Shown piece after piece: positions 7,533 through 15,670 of a stretch of 35,981 bases of DNA. The stretch is from an uncultured Porphyromonadaceae bacterium (GTDB taxonomy: Bacteria > Bacteroidota > Bacteroidia > Bacteroidales > Muribaculaceae): NCBI GenBank assembly GCA_947176285.1, contig CAMWQF010000002.1, positions 1 through 35,981 on the forward strand, written 5' to 3'. Within the stretch, counting starts at the first letter, position 1; every line of letters starts with the position of its first letter. The notes under the pieces were generated by a model. The model was not told the DNA's origin. It saw only the letters and a list, made by a program, of their open reading frames with translations, and did not search any database. The position numbers and the translations under genes are program-made.

Positions 7533-8654
7533 TTACTCATTAACCTCAGAGGCAGCAAATTCCATCAGGTATGCCTTGATAAATTCGTCGATTTCGCCAT
7601 CCATAACAGAATTTACATCGGAAGTCTGATAGTTGGTTCTATGGTCTTTCACGCGACGATCATCAAAAACGTAACTTCTAATCTGAGAACCCCATTCGAT
7701 CTTCTTTTTGCCTGCCTCCACTTTTGCTTGCTCTTCAAGACGATGGTTCATTTCCTTTTCATAGAGGATTGAGCGCAAGTGGCGCAATGCATTCTCCTTG
7801 TTCTTCGGTTGGTCGCGAGTTTCTGTATTTTCGATGAGAATCTCTTCTTCTTCGCCGGTGTAGGGGTCTTTATACTGATAGCGCAGACGCACACCTGACT
7901 CAACTTTATTCACATTCTGACCGCCGGCTCCACCGGAACGGAATGTATCCCAAGATATACGGGCTTGCTCCACATTGATTTCAATAGTATCATCGACAAG
8001 AGGAGTCACAAAGACAGAAGCAAAAGAAGTCATGCGTTTTCCTTGAGCGTTATACGGGCTTACACGCACTAGACGATGAACTCCGTTCTCACTCTTCAGA
8101 TATCCATATGCATAATCTCCCTCAATATTGATAGTCACAGACTTGATGCCGGCATCATCACCTTCGAGGAGTTGGGCGATGGAAGTCTTGTAGCCATGGC
8201 GCTCCGCATAGCGAAGGTAAAGGCGCATAAGCATCTGAGCCCAGTCTTGACTTTCTGTGCCACCGGCTCCTGAATTGATCTTGAGCACTACTCCAAGTTT
8301 ATCTTCTTCACGACGAAGCATATTGCGAAGTTCAAGATTCTCAATATCTTTGGCAACCACACCATATTGTTCATCAACTTCCTCTTCAGTGACAAGACCC
8401 TCTTTCACAAAATCGAAAGCGAGACGAAGCTCCTCGACTTGCTTTTCAAGTGCATTGTATGAATCGATCCAAAAATGAAGGTCTTTGATCTTCTTCATTT
8501 GAGCTTCAGCCTTGGTGCGATCCTCCCAGAAATCAGCCACATGAGTACGAAGTTCCTCCTCCTCCACTTCAATTTTCTTGGAGTCAATATTTAGATATCT
8601 TTTAAGTGCGGCGGTGCGATCTTCCGCCTCTTTAAGTTGTTCTTGCGTTATCAT
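7533..8654 (-). CDS. prfB: peptide chain release factor 2
   Basis: 373 residues, full length. The catalytic GGQ is at 244-246 (GGAGGQNVNKVES). The codon-recognition tripeptide, SPF in E. coli RF2, reads SPY (199-201), in 'RVSPYNAQGKRMTSF'. The factor releases peptides at UGA and UAA. In many bacteria prfB needs a +1 frameshift at an early UGA, after a sequence like 'RGYL'. Here the matching place (KRYLNIDSKK, 18-27) is an uninterrupted frame, so that autoregulation is absent. The gene follows topA by 90 nt on the same strand and may be co-transcribed. The 16-base repeat TGCATTATGAATTATG lies 13 nt before the start. Confidence 0.95.
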   Translation of the reverse strand: MITQEQLKEAEDRTAALKRYLNIDSKKIEVEEEELRTHVADFWEDRTKAEAQMKKIKDLHFWIDSYNALEKQVEELRLAFDFVKEGLVTEEEVDEQYGVVAKDIENLELRNMLRREEDKLGVVLKINSGAGGTESQDWAQMLMRLYLRYAERHGYKTSIAQLLEGDDAGIKSVTINIEGDYAYGYLKSENGVHRLVRVSPYNAQGKRMTSFASVFVTPLVDDTIEINVEQARISWDTFRSGGAGGQNVNKVESGVRLRYQYKDPYTGEEEEILIENTETRDQPKNKENALRHLRSILYEKEMNHRLEEQAKVEAGKKKIEWGSQIRSYVFDDRRVKDHRTNYQTSDVNSVMDGEIDEFIKAYLMEFAASEVNE

Positions 8655-8667
8655 TTACATCTCGATG

Positions 8668-8683
8668 CATAATTCATAATGCA
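8668..8683 (-). repeat. 16-base repeat TGCATTATGAATTATG upstream of prfB
   Basis: Read on the minus strand, the word is identical to those at 11343-11358 and 13274-13289. Its 3' end is 13 nt before the prfB ATG. It contains ATTATG twice, separated by one A, and is flanked by further ATTATGCAT-like sequence. Confidence 0.85.
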
Positions 8684-8744
8684 TAATTAGAATTCAAAAA
8701 AATGATGCAAATATGTATTATGCTTATAATTGATTAATTACCTA

Positions 8745-11096
8745 TTATTTCTTAGAACGTGCAGAAGAACGTTTTTTGGGTGTGGAATCCTGCTGCTCCA
8801 TCAACTTCGCCACATCTTCAAAAGTCAAAGAAACAGGATCTGTACCCTTTGGAATCTTATAATTTACTTTCTTTTTAGCCCCGGAGGGTAAATACGTGAA
8901 ATAGGGACCGAAGCGACCATTAAGAATTTCAATTTCCGGATGATCCGGGAAAGACTTGATAAACTTATTAGCCTCATCTGCCCTCTTTTTCTCAATGAGT
9001 TCTATCGCTTCCGCCTCTGTGATTGACAAAGGAGACAGATCCTTCGGTATAGAGACAAACACAGAGTCGTGGCGGATATAAGGACCGAAACGACCAACTG
9101 CAGCAAGTATCTTTTTCCCTTCATAAGAACCCACATCTCGAGGAAGTTCAAACAATTTCAATGCCTCTTCAAGAGTAAGGGTCTGCACACTCTGATCCGG
9201 TTGCAACGACGCAAAGAGAGGTTTGTCTTCATCTGTAGCTTCACCAATTTGCACTACGGGACCGAAGCGGCCTATCTTCACATATACATTTCTTCCGGTT
9301 TTGGGATCGACACCGAGGAGGCGTTCTCCCACTTTATGTTCCATCTTAAGAGTGTTGATCTTCTCAATTTCAGGATGAAAATCTCCGTAAAATTCCGACA
9401 TCTCATTCTGCCAAGGGAGTTTTCCCTCTGCAATGTCGTCGAACTTTTCTTCTATCTTAGCTGTGAAATTATAATCCAGAATATCGGGGAAATATTCTGT
9501 TAGAAAATCATTTACCACCATACCTGTGTCAGTAGGAACAAGTTTCCCTTTATCCGACCCAACAGATAGTTTTTTTGTTTTCATTGATATTTTCCCATTC
9601 TTTAGGGTAATATCCTTAAAATCTTGTGGAGTGCCTTCTTTTTCTCCACGCTTCACATATTCACGTTGCTGGATTGTGGAGATAGTCGGGGCATAAGTTG
9701 AGGGGCGTCCTATTCCAAGTTCCTCCATTTTCTTCACGAGGGAAGCTTCCGTATATCTTGGAGGAGCCTGCGTGAAGTCTTCAGTAGCAGTAATTTCTTT
9801 CGGGATCAAGTTCATTCCCACTGAAAGAGGAGGCAGTGAAGTATCCTTTCCGGCTCCTTGCTGATAAACCTGAAGGAAACCCGGAAATTTCACAACTTCT
9901 CCTTCTGCCTTGAACACACCATGGGAAGTGTCCTCTGCAGTTTTAGAGGCAGAGTCCGGAACAATGGCAATATCGACAGTAGTTTTCTCTATCTCAGCAT
10001 CAGCCATCTGCGATGCAACAGCCCTACGCCAGATAAGATCATAAAGTTTTTGTTCTTTTGCATCGCCATCTATTGTGCGGTTGCTTACATATGTGGGGCG
10101 AATAGCCTCGTGTGCTTCCTGTGCCCCTTTAGAATGAGTATGATAGTGGCGCACCTTCAGATATTCCTCACCTAAATCCTTACGTATCGCATCTGAAATG
10201 TCGCGCAGTGCCAATTCAGAAAGATTTGTGGAGTCAGTACGCATATATGTGATCTTTCCGTCTTCATATAGTTTCTGTGCTATCACCATGGTCTGGTTGA
10301 CAGAGAATCCAAGTCGTCGAGAGGCTTCTTGCTGAAGGGTAGAAGTAGTGAAAGGAGGATAAGGCTGACGCTTTCCGGGCCTGACATTGACTTCGTCAAT
10401 TCTAAAATAGGCATCATGACACTCACTCAAGACATCCATTGCATCTTGCTCATCGGAGCATCTGCGAGAGAGATCTGCTTTTAGTCCGGCGTCGCTTCCG
10501 GGAAGTTCAAACATGCCCGAGACGCGGAAATATGATTCCGGGACGAACGCCGCAATTTCTTTCTCACGCTCACAAAGGAGACGCACTGCTACGCTTTGCA
10601 CTCGCCCAGCCGAAAGGGATGGCTTAATTTTCTTCCATAGCACAGGACTCAATTCAAACCCGACAATTCTATCGAGAACTCTACGTGCCTGCTGGGCATT
10701 TACTCTATCAATGTCAATATCGCGAGGATTGGCAATGGCATTAAGGATTGCAGGCTTGGTTATCTCATGAAAAACGATTCTTTTTGTATTTGACGGATTC
10801 AATCCAAGCACTTCATAAAGATGCCATGCTATGGCCTCACCCTCCCGGTCTTCATCGGATGCGAGCCATACCATATCGGCTTTCTTGGCTGCCTCCTTTA
10901 ATTTCCGAACAGTATCTTTTTTATCAACGGGAATTTCATATTCCGGCTGAAAATTATTGTCGAAATCTATAGAAATCCCTTTCTTCTTAAGATCTCGGAT
11001 ATGACCATAGGAAGAAAGCACAGTATATCCCTTACCAAGGAATTTTTCAATGGTTTTAGCTTTTGCAGGCGACTCTACTATTACAAGATTATTCAT
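8745..11096 (-). CDS. topA: DNA topoisomerase I
   Basis: 783 residues. The N-terminal TOPRIM domain has LVIVESPAKAKTI (4-16) and the metal-binding DEDREGE (81-87). The type IA core has the active-site Tyr284 in GKITYMRTDSTNLS and ARRVLDRIVGFELSPVLW (137-154). After about residue 590 come three copies of a C-terminal DNA-binding repeat of the 'GRFGPY' type (RFGPVVQIG, RFGPYIRH, RFGPYFTY), and a Lys/Arg/Ser-rich tail. It relaxes negative supercoils by single-strand passage. The C-terminal repeats lack zinc-binding Cys clusters, as is usual in Bacteroidetes. It is transcribed divergently from the acyl-CoA synthetase and followed by prfB. Confidence 0.96.
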   Translation of the reverse strand: MNNLVIVESPAKAKTIEKFLGKGYTVLSSYGHIRDLKKKGISIDFDNNFQPEYEIPVDKKDTVRKLKEAAKKADMVWLASDEDREGEAIAWHLYEVLGLNPSNTKRIVFHEITKPAILNAIANPRDIDIDRVNAQQARRVLDRIVGFELSPVLWKKIKPSLSAGRVQSVAVRLLCEREKEIAAFVPESYFRVSGMFELPGSDAGLKADLSRRCSDEQDAMDVLSECHDAYFRIDEVNVRPGKRQPYPPFTTSTLQQEASRRLGFSVNQTMVIAQKLYEDGKITYMRTDSTNLSELALRDISDAIRKDLGEEYLKVRHYHTHSKGAQEAHEAIRPTYVSNRTIDGDAKEQKLYDLIWRRAVASQMADAEIEKTTVDIAIVPDSASKTAEDTSHGVFKAEGEVVKFPGFLQVYQQGAGKDTSLPPLSVGMNLIPKEITATEDFTQAPPRYTEASLVKKMEELGIGRPSTYAPTISTIQQREYVKRGEKEGTPQDFKDITLKNGKISMKTKKLSVGSDKGKLVPTDTGMVVNDFLTEYFPDILDYNFTAKIEEKFDDIAEGKLPWQNEMSEFYGDFHPEIEKINTLKMEHKVGERLLGVDPKTGRNVYVKIGRFGPVVQIGEATDEDKPLFASLQPDQSVQTLTLEEALKLFELPRDVGSYEGKKILAAVGRFGPYIRHDSVFVSIPKDLSPLSITEAEAIELIEKKRADEANKFIKSFPDHPEIEILNGRFGPYFTYLPSGAKKKVNYKIPKGTDPVSLTFEDVAKLMEQQDSTPKKRSSARSKK

Positions 11097-11167
11097 AAGC
11101 TACTAATAATCAGGCTTTCAAATCAATCATATAGCGCAAAATACGCTTATATGGCTATTTTGGTGAC

Positions 11168-11200
11168 GCAAAATTAATACTTTTATTTTACAAACACAAT
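11168..11200 (-). promoter_or_regulatory. promoter for topA
   Basis: On the minus strand ATTG (11200-11197) is followed after 20 nt by TAATTTTGC (11176-11168). The -7 box is a full match and the -33 box partial. It predicts a leader of roughly 65 nt for topA. Confidence 0.6.
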
Positions 11201-11342
11201 ATTAAGGTGTAATGTTTTTAGGAAAAAACATATTCTTAATCGTTATATATGTGTAGGGCTATCCAAGTTTTCCTTGGTGGCTTCGTTTTTGTCGCTATCA
11301 TCGCATAACACAAAACAACTACAAAACCTAAATTATGCACTA

Positions 11343-11358
11343 TGCATTATGAATTATG
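11343..11358 (+). repeat. 16-base repeat TGCATTATGAATTATG upstream of acyl-CoA synthetase
   Basis: Identical to the words before prfB and obgE, in sense orientation, with its 3' end 12 nt before the ATG at 11371. It is embedded in a longer run of ATTATGCA-type words (11331-11362). Confidence 0.85.
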
Positions 11359-11370
11359 CATTAAATTAAA

Positions 11371-13242
11371 ATGGCAAATAAACTTGTAGAAATGATTCGC
11401 CGACAGGCGGAAAAATATGGTGATCGAGAAGCCTACCGCTATTGCTGGCGAAAGGCTGGAGAATGGCTTCCAACAAGTTGGGAGGAATTCCGCGTTCAGA
11501 TTGACGTTGCTGCGCGCGCCCTCGCACGCCTTGGAGTAAAGGAAAAAGATACCATCGCAATCTGTTCGAACAACACCCCCCAGATTTTGATTACTGAGTA
11601 TGCAGGATTCCGCAACCGCGTTGCCACTATTCCACTCTATTCCAGCAGCAGCCAGGCACAATATGACTTTATAGTCAATAATGGACAACCTCGAATACTC
11701 TTTGTTGGGGAAAAGCATCAATACCCTCTTGCTTATAATTACTGGAAGAAACATCCCGATCAGATCGACAAGATAGTTATCTTCAAGAAAGAGGGATTTG
11801 ACATCAATCCAGATGATTCAGTCTCTATTGTCTGGGAAGACTTCATGAAGATTGGGATAGAAGCAGATGAAGATATCCGCATACTGATAGAGCAAAGATC
11901 AGAACGAGGGATTCCGGAAGATATCGCTACTCTAATATACACATCAGGCACAACGGGCGAGCCTAAAGGTGTTTGCCTCAGCCATGCCAACTATGACGCG
12001 GCTATGGAGGCTCATCTTAAGTTCCTTATCAATGTCACCGACAAAGACCTTTCGATGGCATTTCTGCCAATGAGCCATATCCTGGAGAAGGCATGGTGTT
12101 TCTTCTGTCTCACAAAGGGAATCAGAATTGCCATAAATGAAGATCCACGTATCATACAGGATACTCTGCCACAAGTGAAGCCAAATCTCATGACGTGCGT
12201 ACCACGATTCTGGGAAAAGGTATATGCCGGAGTAAAAGAAAAAATCTCAAAGATGAGCAAGGTGCAGCAGGCTATGGTTGGTCGTGCAATCCGAGTAGGT
12301 TATCGAAGGAATCTCGGATTTAAAAGAGAAGGGAAACCTGTGCCATCTTGGCTTGAGAAAGAATATAGATTCTGGGATAAGAGAGTGTTCTCTAAAGTAA
12401 AAAACACAATTGGACTCCCGGATCCGAAAATGTTCCCGACTGCCGGAGCCCCATTAAGCCCGAAAATCACAGAGTTTATGCAATCTATTGGCATCAACGT
12501 TATAATTGGCTATGGCCTTAGTGAAACCACAGCGACAGTATCTGCTTTCCCTCTAAAAGACTTCGAAATCGGGACTGTTGGCAAACCGCTACCAATGGTC
12601 AAGGTAAAGATTGACAAAGAGGGTGAGATCCTTGTCAAAGGAGCAACCGTGACAGCAGGATATTACAACAATCCGGATGCTAATGCTAAGGCTTTCACTG
12701 ATGATGGATGGTTCCGCACCGGTGATGCCGGATATTTCACAGAATCGGGAGCACTGGTATTAACTGAGCGTGTAAAAGATCTATTCAAGACGTCTAATGG
12801 CAAATATATAGCCCCGCAGCTATTGGAAAGCCGTCTGGCTGAAAACAAATTTATCGATGAGGTCGCTGTCATAGGAGACGAACGGAAATATGTCACTGCA
12901 TTGGTGGTGCCTAATCTCTCGCAACTTCTTGCTTGGGCTGCTTCAAAGAAACTTGACACTGAAAATGTAGAGGAACTTTTGAAAAATACAGTCGTGATTG
13001 ACATGATAATGGGTGAAATCAATGAACTTCAGAAAGATCTCGCTTCCTATGAACAGATAAAGAAAATCACATTGCTTCCAAATCATTTCTCAATCACTCA
13101 TGGGGAAGTCACCAACACCATGAAGGTTCGCCGTCCGGTAGTAGCAAAGAGATATTCCAAGGAGATTGAAGCGATGTATGACGGGCCCAAAGATGGAGAG
13201 ACTCCTTTGATTCCTGAATACATTGAAACCAAACACGACTAA
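11371..13242 (+). CDS. long-chain fatty acid--CoA ligase (AMP-binding)
   Basis: 623 residues. The ATP/AMP signature is YTSGTTGEPKG (190-200). The acyl-adenylate motif appears as YGLSETTATVS (about 380), then 'GWFRTGDAGYF' and the hinge and C-terminal motif around 'TERVKDLFKTSNGKYIAP'. The enzyme activates a fatty acid to its adenylate and then to the CoA thioester at the membrane. The length and the absence of a signal peptide fit the cytosolic long-chain type; chain-length preference cannot be read. No -33/-7 promoter was found in the 270 nt upstream. obgE follows 60 nt later, so they may share a transcript. Confidence 0.9.
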   Translation: MANKLVEMIRRQAEKYGDREAYRYCWRKAGEWLPTSWEEFRVQIDVAARALARLGVKEKDTIAICSNNTPQILITEYAGFRNRVATIPLYSSSSQAQYDFIVNNGQPRILFVGEKHQYPLAYNYWKKHPDQIDKIVIFKKEGFDINPDDSVSIVWEDFMKIGIEADEDIRILIEQRSERGIPEDIATLIYTSGTTGEPKGVCLSHANYDAAMEAHLKFLINVTDKDLSMAFLPMSHILEKAWCFFCLTKGIRIAINEDPRIIQDTLPQVKPNLMTCVPRFWEKVYAGVKEKISKMSKVQQAMVGRAIRVGYRRNLGFKREGKPVPSWLEKEYRFWDKRVFSKVKNTIGLPDPKMFPTAGAPLSPKITEFMQSIGINVIIGYGLSETTATVSAFPLKDFEIGTVGKPLPMVKVKIDKEGEILVKGATVTAGYYNNPDANAKAFTDDGWFRTGDAGYFTESGALVLTERVKDLFKTSNGKYIAPQLLESRLAENKFIDEVAVIGDERKYVTALVVPNLSQLLAWAASKKLDTENVEELLKNTVVIDMIMGEINELQKDLASYEQIKKITLLPNHFSITHGEVTNTMKVRRPVVAKRYSKEIEAMYDGPKDGETPLIPEYIETKHD

Positions 13243-13273
13243 GTTTGTTTCTCTATCAGAACATTATGCATTG

Positions 13274-13289
13274 TGCATTATGAATTATG
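13274..13289 (+). repeat. 16-base repeat TGCATTATGAATTATG upstream of obgE
   Basis: Third identical copy, in sense orientation, with its 3' end 13 nt before the obgE ATG at 13303. It is preceded by ATTATGCATTG. Confidence 0.85.
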
Positions 13290-13302
13290 AGTAAAGAATA
13301 CA

Positions 13303-14514
13303 ATGGCTGAATCAAATTTTATAGATTACGTAAAAATATTATGCCGCAGTGGAAAGGGTGGCGCCGGAAGCCGGCACTACCACAGAGCAAAATATATTCC
13401 GAAAGGTGGTCCTGACGGAGGTGACGGAGGACGAGGTGGACACATCATCCTTCGGGGCAACCGGCATAAATGGACACTTCTTGACCTGAGATATCAACGT
13501 CATATATTTGCTACAGATGGACAAAGCGGCGGTGAAAACCGATCTACCGGCAAAGATGGAGAAGATCGCATCATTGAGGTTCCGGTTGGCACTACTGTAT
13601 TTGATGCCGATACCGGTCAATATCTTTGCGAGATAACTCAAGACGGAGAGGAAATCAAACTGCTTCGCGGTGGAAAAGGGGGACGAGGAAATGTACATTT
13701 TGCCACTTCAACCAATCGTGCTCCCCGCTATGCACAGCCCGGGCAACCGGCTATTGAAAAGGCTGTGGTGCTCGAATTGAAACTGCTTGGGGATGTCGGT
13801 CTTGTAGGATTCCCCAATGCCGGAAAGTCTACATTGCTTTCTTCCATCTCCGCTGCAAAACCGAAAATTGCCGACTATCCATTCACTACAATGGAACCAA
13901 GCCTTGGCATTGTGAGTTACAGGAATGGCCAAAGTTTCGTGATGGCTGATATTCCTGGTATAATTGAAGGTGCAAGTGAGGGCAAAGGCCTTGGACTTCG
14001 TTTCCTGCGCCACATTGAGCGAAATGCAGTATTACTGTTTATGATTCCTGCTGACTCATCTGACATTAAGAAAGACTACGAAATTCTGCTCAACGAGTTA
14101 AGGCAATTCAATCCCGAACTGATGGACAAGAGTCGTGTGCTCGCTATCTCTAAGTGTGATATGCTTGATGAGGAAATGATGGAGGAGATGAAAAAGGAAC
14201 TCCCCGATGGTATCCCAACTGTGTTCATTTCTGCGGTCACCGGTTTCGGCCTAACCGAATTAAAAGACTTGCTTTGGCGTGAAATTAACTCAGAAGATAA
14301 TCTGGCTGCCTCAACTATCACCCATCGCAACCTTGACCGCCACCACCGAGTGGAAGAGGAAGACGAATTTATCTTCCATCAGGATGACAATGAAGAAGAA
14401 GATTGGATGCCCGAGACCGACGAGGAATGGGAAGACGAATTCTGGGACGAGGAGCAGTCTGTCAACGACGAGGATGCCTCATGGCGCGGCGCAAAAAAAG
14501 GCACCGGCAAATAG
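13303..14514 (+). CDS. obgE: Obg-family GTPase
   Basis: 403 residues. The N-terminal glycine-rich OBG fold (1-158) contains [13 protein letters not shown] (35-47) and GGKGGRGN (123-130). The GTPase domain has G1 GFPNAGKST (169-177), switch I TT at 195-196 in '[10 protein letters not shown]', G3 DIPG (216-219), G4 as SKCD (283-286) instead of NKxD, and G5 SAV (310-312). The last 55 residues are highly acidic ([27 protein letters not shown]). Obg proteins assist late assembly of the large ribosomal subunit and respond to nucleotide levels. The gene follows the acyl-CoA synthetase, and an acyltransferase gene follows 79 nt later. Confidence 0.96.
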   Translation: MAESNFIDYVKILCRSGKGGAGSRHYHRAKYIPKGGPDGGDGGRGGHIILRGNRHKWTLLDLRYQRHIFATDGQSGGENRSTGKDGEDRIIEVPVGTTVFDADTGQYLCEITQDGEEIKLLRGGKGGRGNVHFATSTNRAPRYAQPGQPAIEKAVVLELKLLGDVGLVGFPNAGKSTLLSSISAAKPKIADYPFTTMEPSLGIVSYRNGQSFVMADIPGIIEGASEGKGLGLRFLRHIERNAVLLFMIPADSSDIKKDYEILLNELRQFNPELMDKSRVLAISKCDMLDEEMMEEMKKELPDGIPTVFISAVTGFGLTELKDLLWREINSEDNLAASTITHRNLDRHHRVEEEDEFIFHQDDNEEEDWMPETDEEWEDEFWDEEQSVNDEDASWRGAKKGTGK

Positions 14515-14593
14515 GCAAAAGAGTTTTGATGATAAACTTACCAATTACATGGCAGGGCTGTACGGATCGTACGCCTACGACAACACAATAATC

Positions 14594-15445
14594 ATGGATA
14601 AAAGACCATTATTACAATTAGATATTGAAGGGATTCTCAAAAAGAGAATCCCTTTGCGTAAGCAGAAGTTCATCCCCGGATTCCTTTATAATGCACTCGC
14701 GCGCCTCATTCATCAGGATGAACTCAACGAGATATTGCGTATCAGTTATCCGTCACAGGGTAGCGAGTTTTCAAGGAAAGTCCTGAAACATCTTAACATT
14801 GAAGTGAAATTAGAAGGGGCTGAGAATCTTCCTACACCGGATCACCGTGTAGTATTCGCGTCTAATCATCCGTTGGGCGGTCTTGACGGCATCGCCCTTA
14901 TAGCGGTATTGGGACAACGTTACGGTGATGAGAACATCAGTTTTCTAGTAAATGATCTACTGATGAATGTGGAGCCACTTAGTAACGTATTTCTTCCGAT
15001 CAACAAGTACGGAAGTCAAGCCAGAGCGGCTGCAGAGGCAATTAACTCGGCATATGCTTCCGACCGACAAATCGTTATTTTCCCGGCAGGATTAGTTTCA
15101 AGACTTCATCCCGGAGGTGAGGTATACGACTTGAAATGGCAGAAAGCATTTGTTCAGAAAGCAATTGAGAATGACCGCGACATCGTTCCTATAAGGTTTG
15201 TGGCACTAAATAGAAAACGTTTTTATCGTCTCGCGAAATGGAGGAAGAAACTGGGCATCAAAGTTAATATCGAGCAAGCAACGCTCCCCGCCGAACTTTG
15301 TGCCTCACGTGGCAAGCGATTCCGCATCATCATAGGAAAGCCCATAAGCGTCTCCGAACTGAAGAATTCCGGAAAATCCTTTCCACTACTTGCTGAAAAA
15401 ATCCACGACTTGATCTACACACTCCACATACCGGAAAAAATATAA
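14594..15445 (+). CDS. PlsC-like glycerophospholipid acyltransferase
   Basis: 283 residues from the ATG at 14594. The frame is open upstream into obgE, but that part is Lys/Arg/Thr-rich shadow sequence, so I reject the longer start; an ATG at 14549 is possible. The acyltransferase block I reads NHPLGGLD (91-98), with five residues between His and Asp rather than the usual four. Block III is represented by 'IVIFPAGLVSR' (FPEG-like). It probably transfers acyl groups to lysophospholipid or a related acceptor at the inner face of the membrane. Its neighbourhood with an acyl-CoA synthetase is suggestive. No signal peptide or long hydrophobic helix is seen. Confidence 0.8.
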   Translation: MDKRPLLQLDIEGILKKRIPLRKQKFIPGFLYNALARLIHQDELNEILRISYPSQGSEFSRKVLKHLNIEVKLEGAENLPTPDHRVVFASNHPLGGLDGIALIAVLGQRYGDENISFLVNDLLMNVEPLSNVFLPINKYGSQARAAAEAINSAYASDRQIVIFPAGLVSRLHPGGEVYDLKWQKAFVQKAIENDRDIVPIRFVALNRKRFYRLAKWRKKLGIKVNIEQATLPAELCASRGKRFRIIIGKPISVSELKNSGKSFPLLAEKIHDLIYTLHIPEKI

Positions 15446-15579
15446 CCCGAGATGAGACTCTAAAAGACGGATAGCATTGCAAACTATAATTTTAATTTCA
15501 CATTTTCAAACAAAGCCTAAAAAATATGGCAAAAAACAACTATAAAAAGAATTTTTAACTGGTCATACGCCATTAAAAT

Positions 15580-15611
15580 TTTGAACTTTACAAAAAATAA
15601 ACTATCTTTGC
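15580..15611 (+). promoter_or_regulatory. promoter for the secreted-protein operon
   Basis: TTTG (15580-15583), 19 nt, then TATCTTTGC (15603-15611): a full match to the Bacteroidetes -33/-7 consensus. Transcription would start near 15617, giving a leader of about 54 nt before the S8 peptidase. Confidence 0.75.
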
Positions 15612-15670
15612 ACAAAAATTGCAAATCAATCTATTATCAGCATCTATAGCTGACGAAGTTTCTACATCGT

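Noticed and set aside
14279-14593. N-terminal extension of the acyltransferase frame into obgE
   Set aside because: It overlaps the acidic obgE tail in another frame and gives low-complexity basic residues. The conserved protein starts at 14594.
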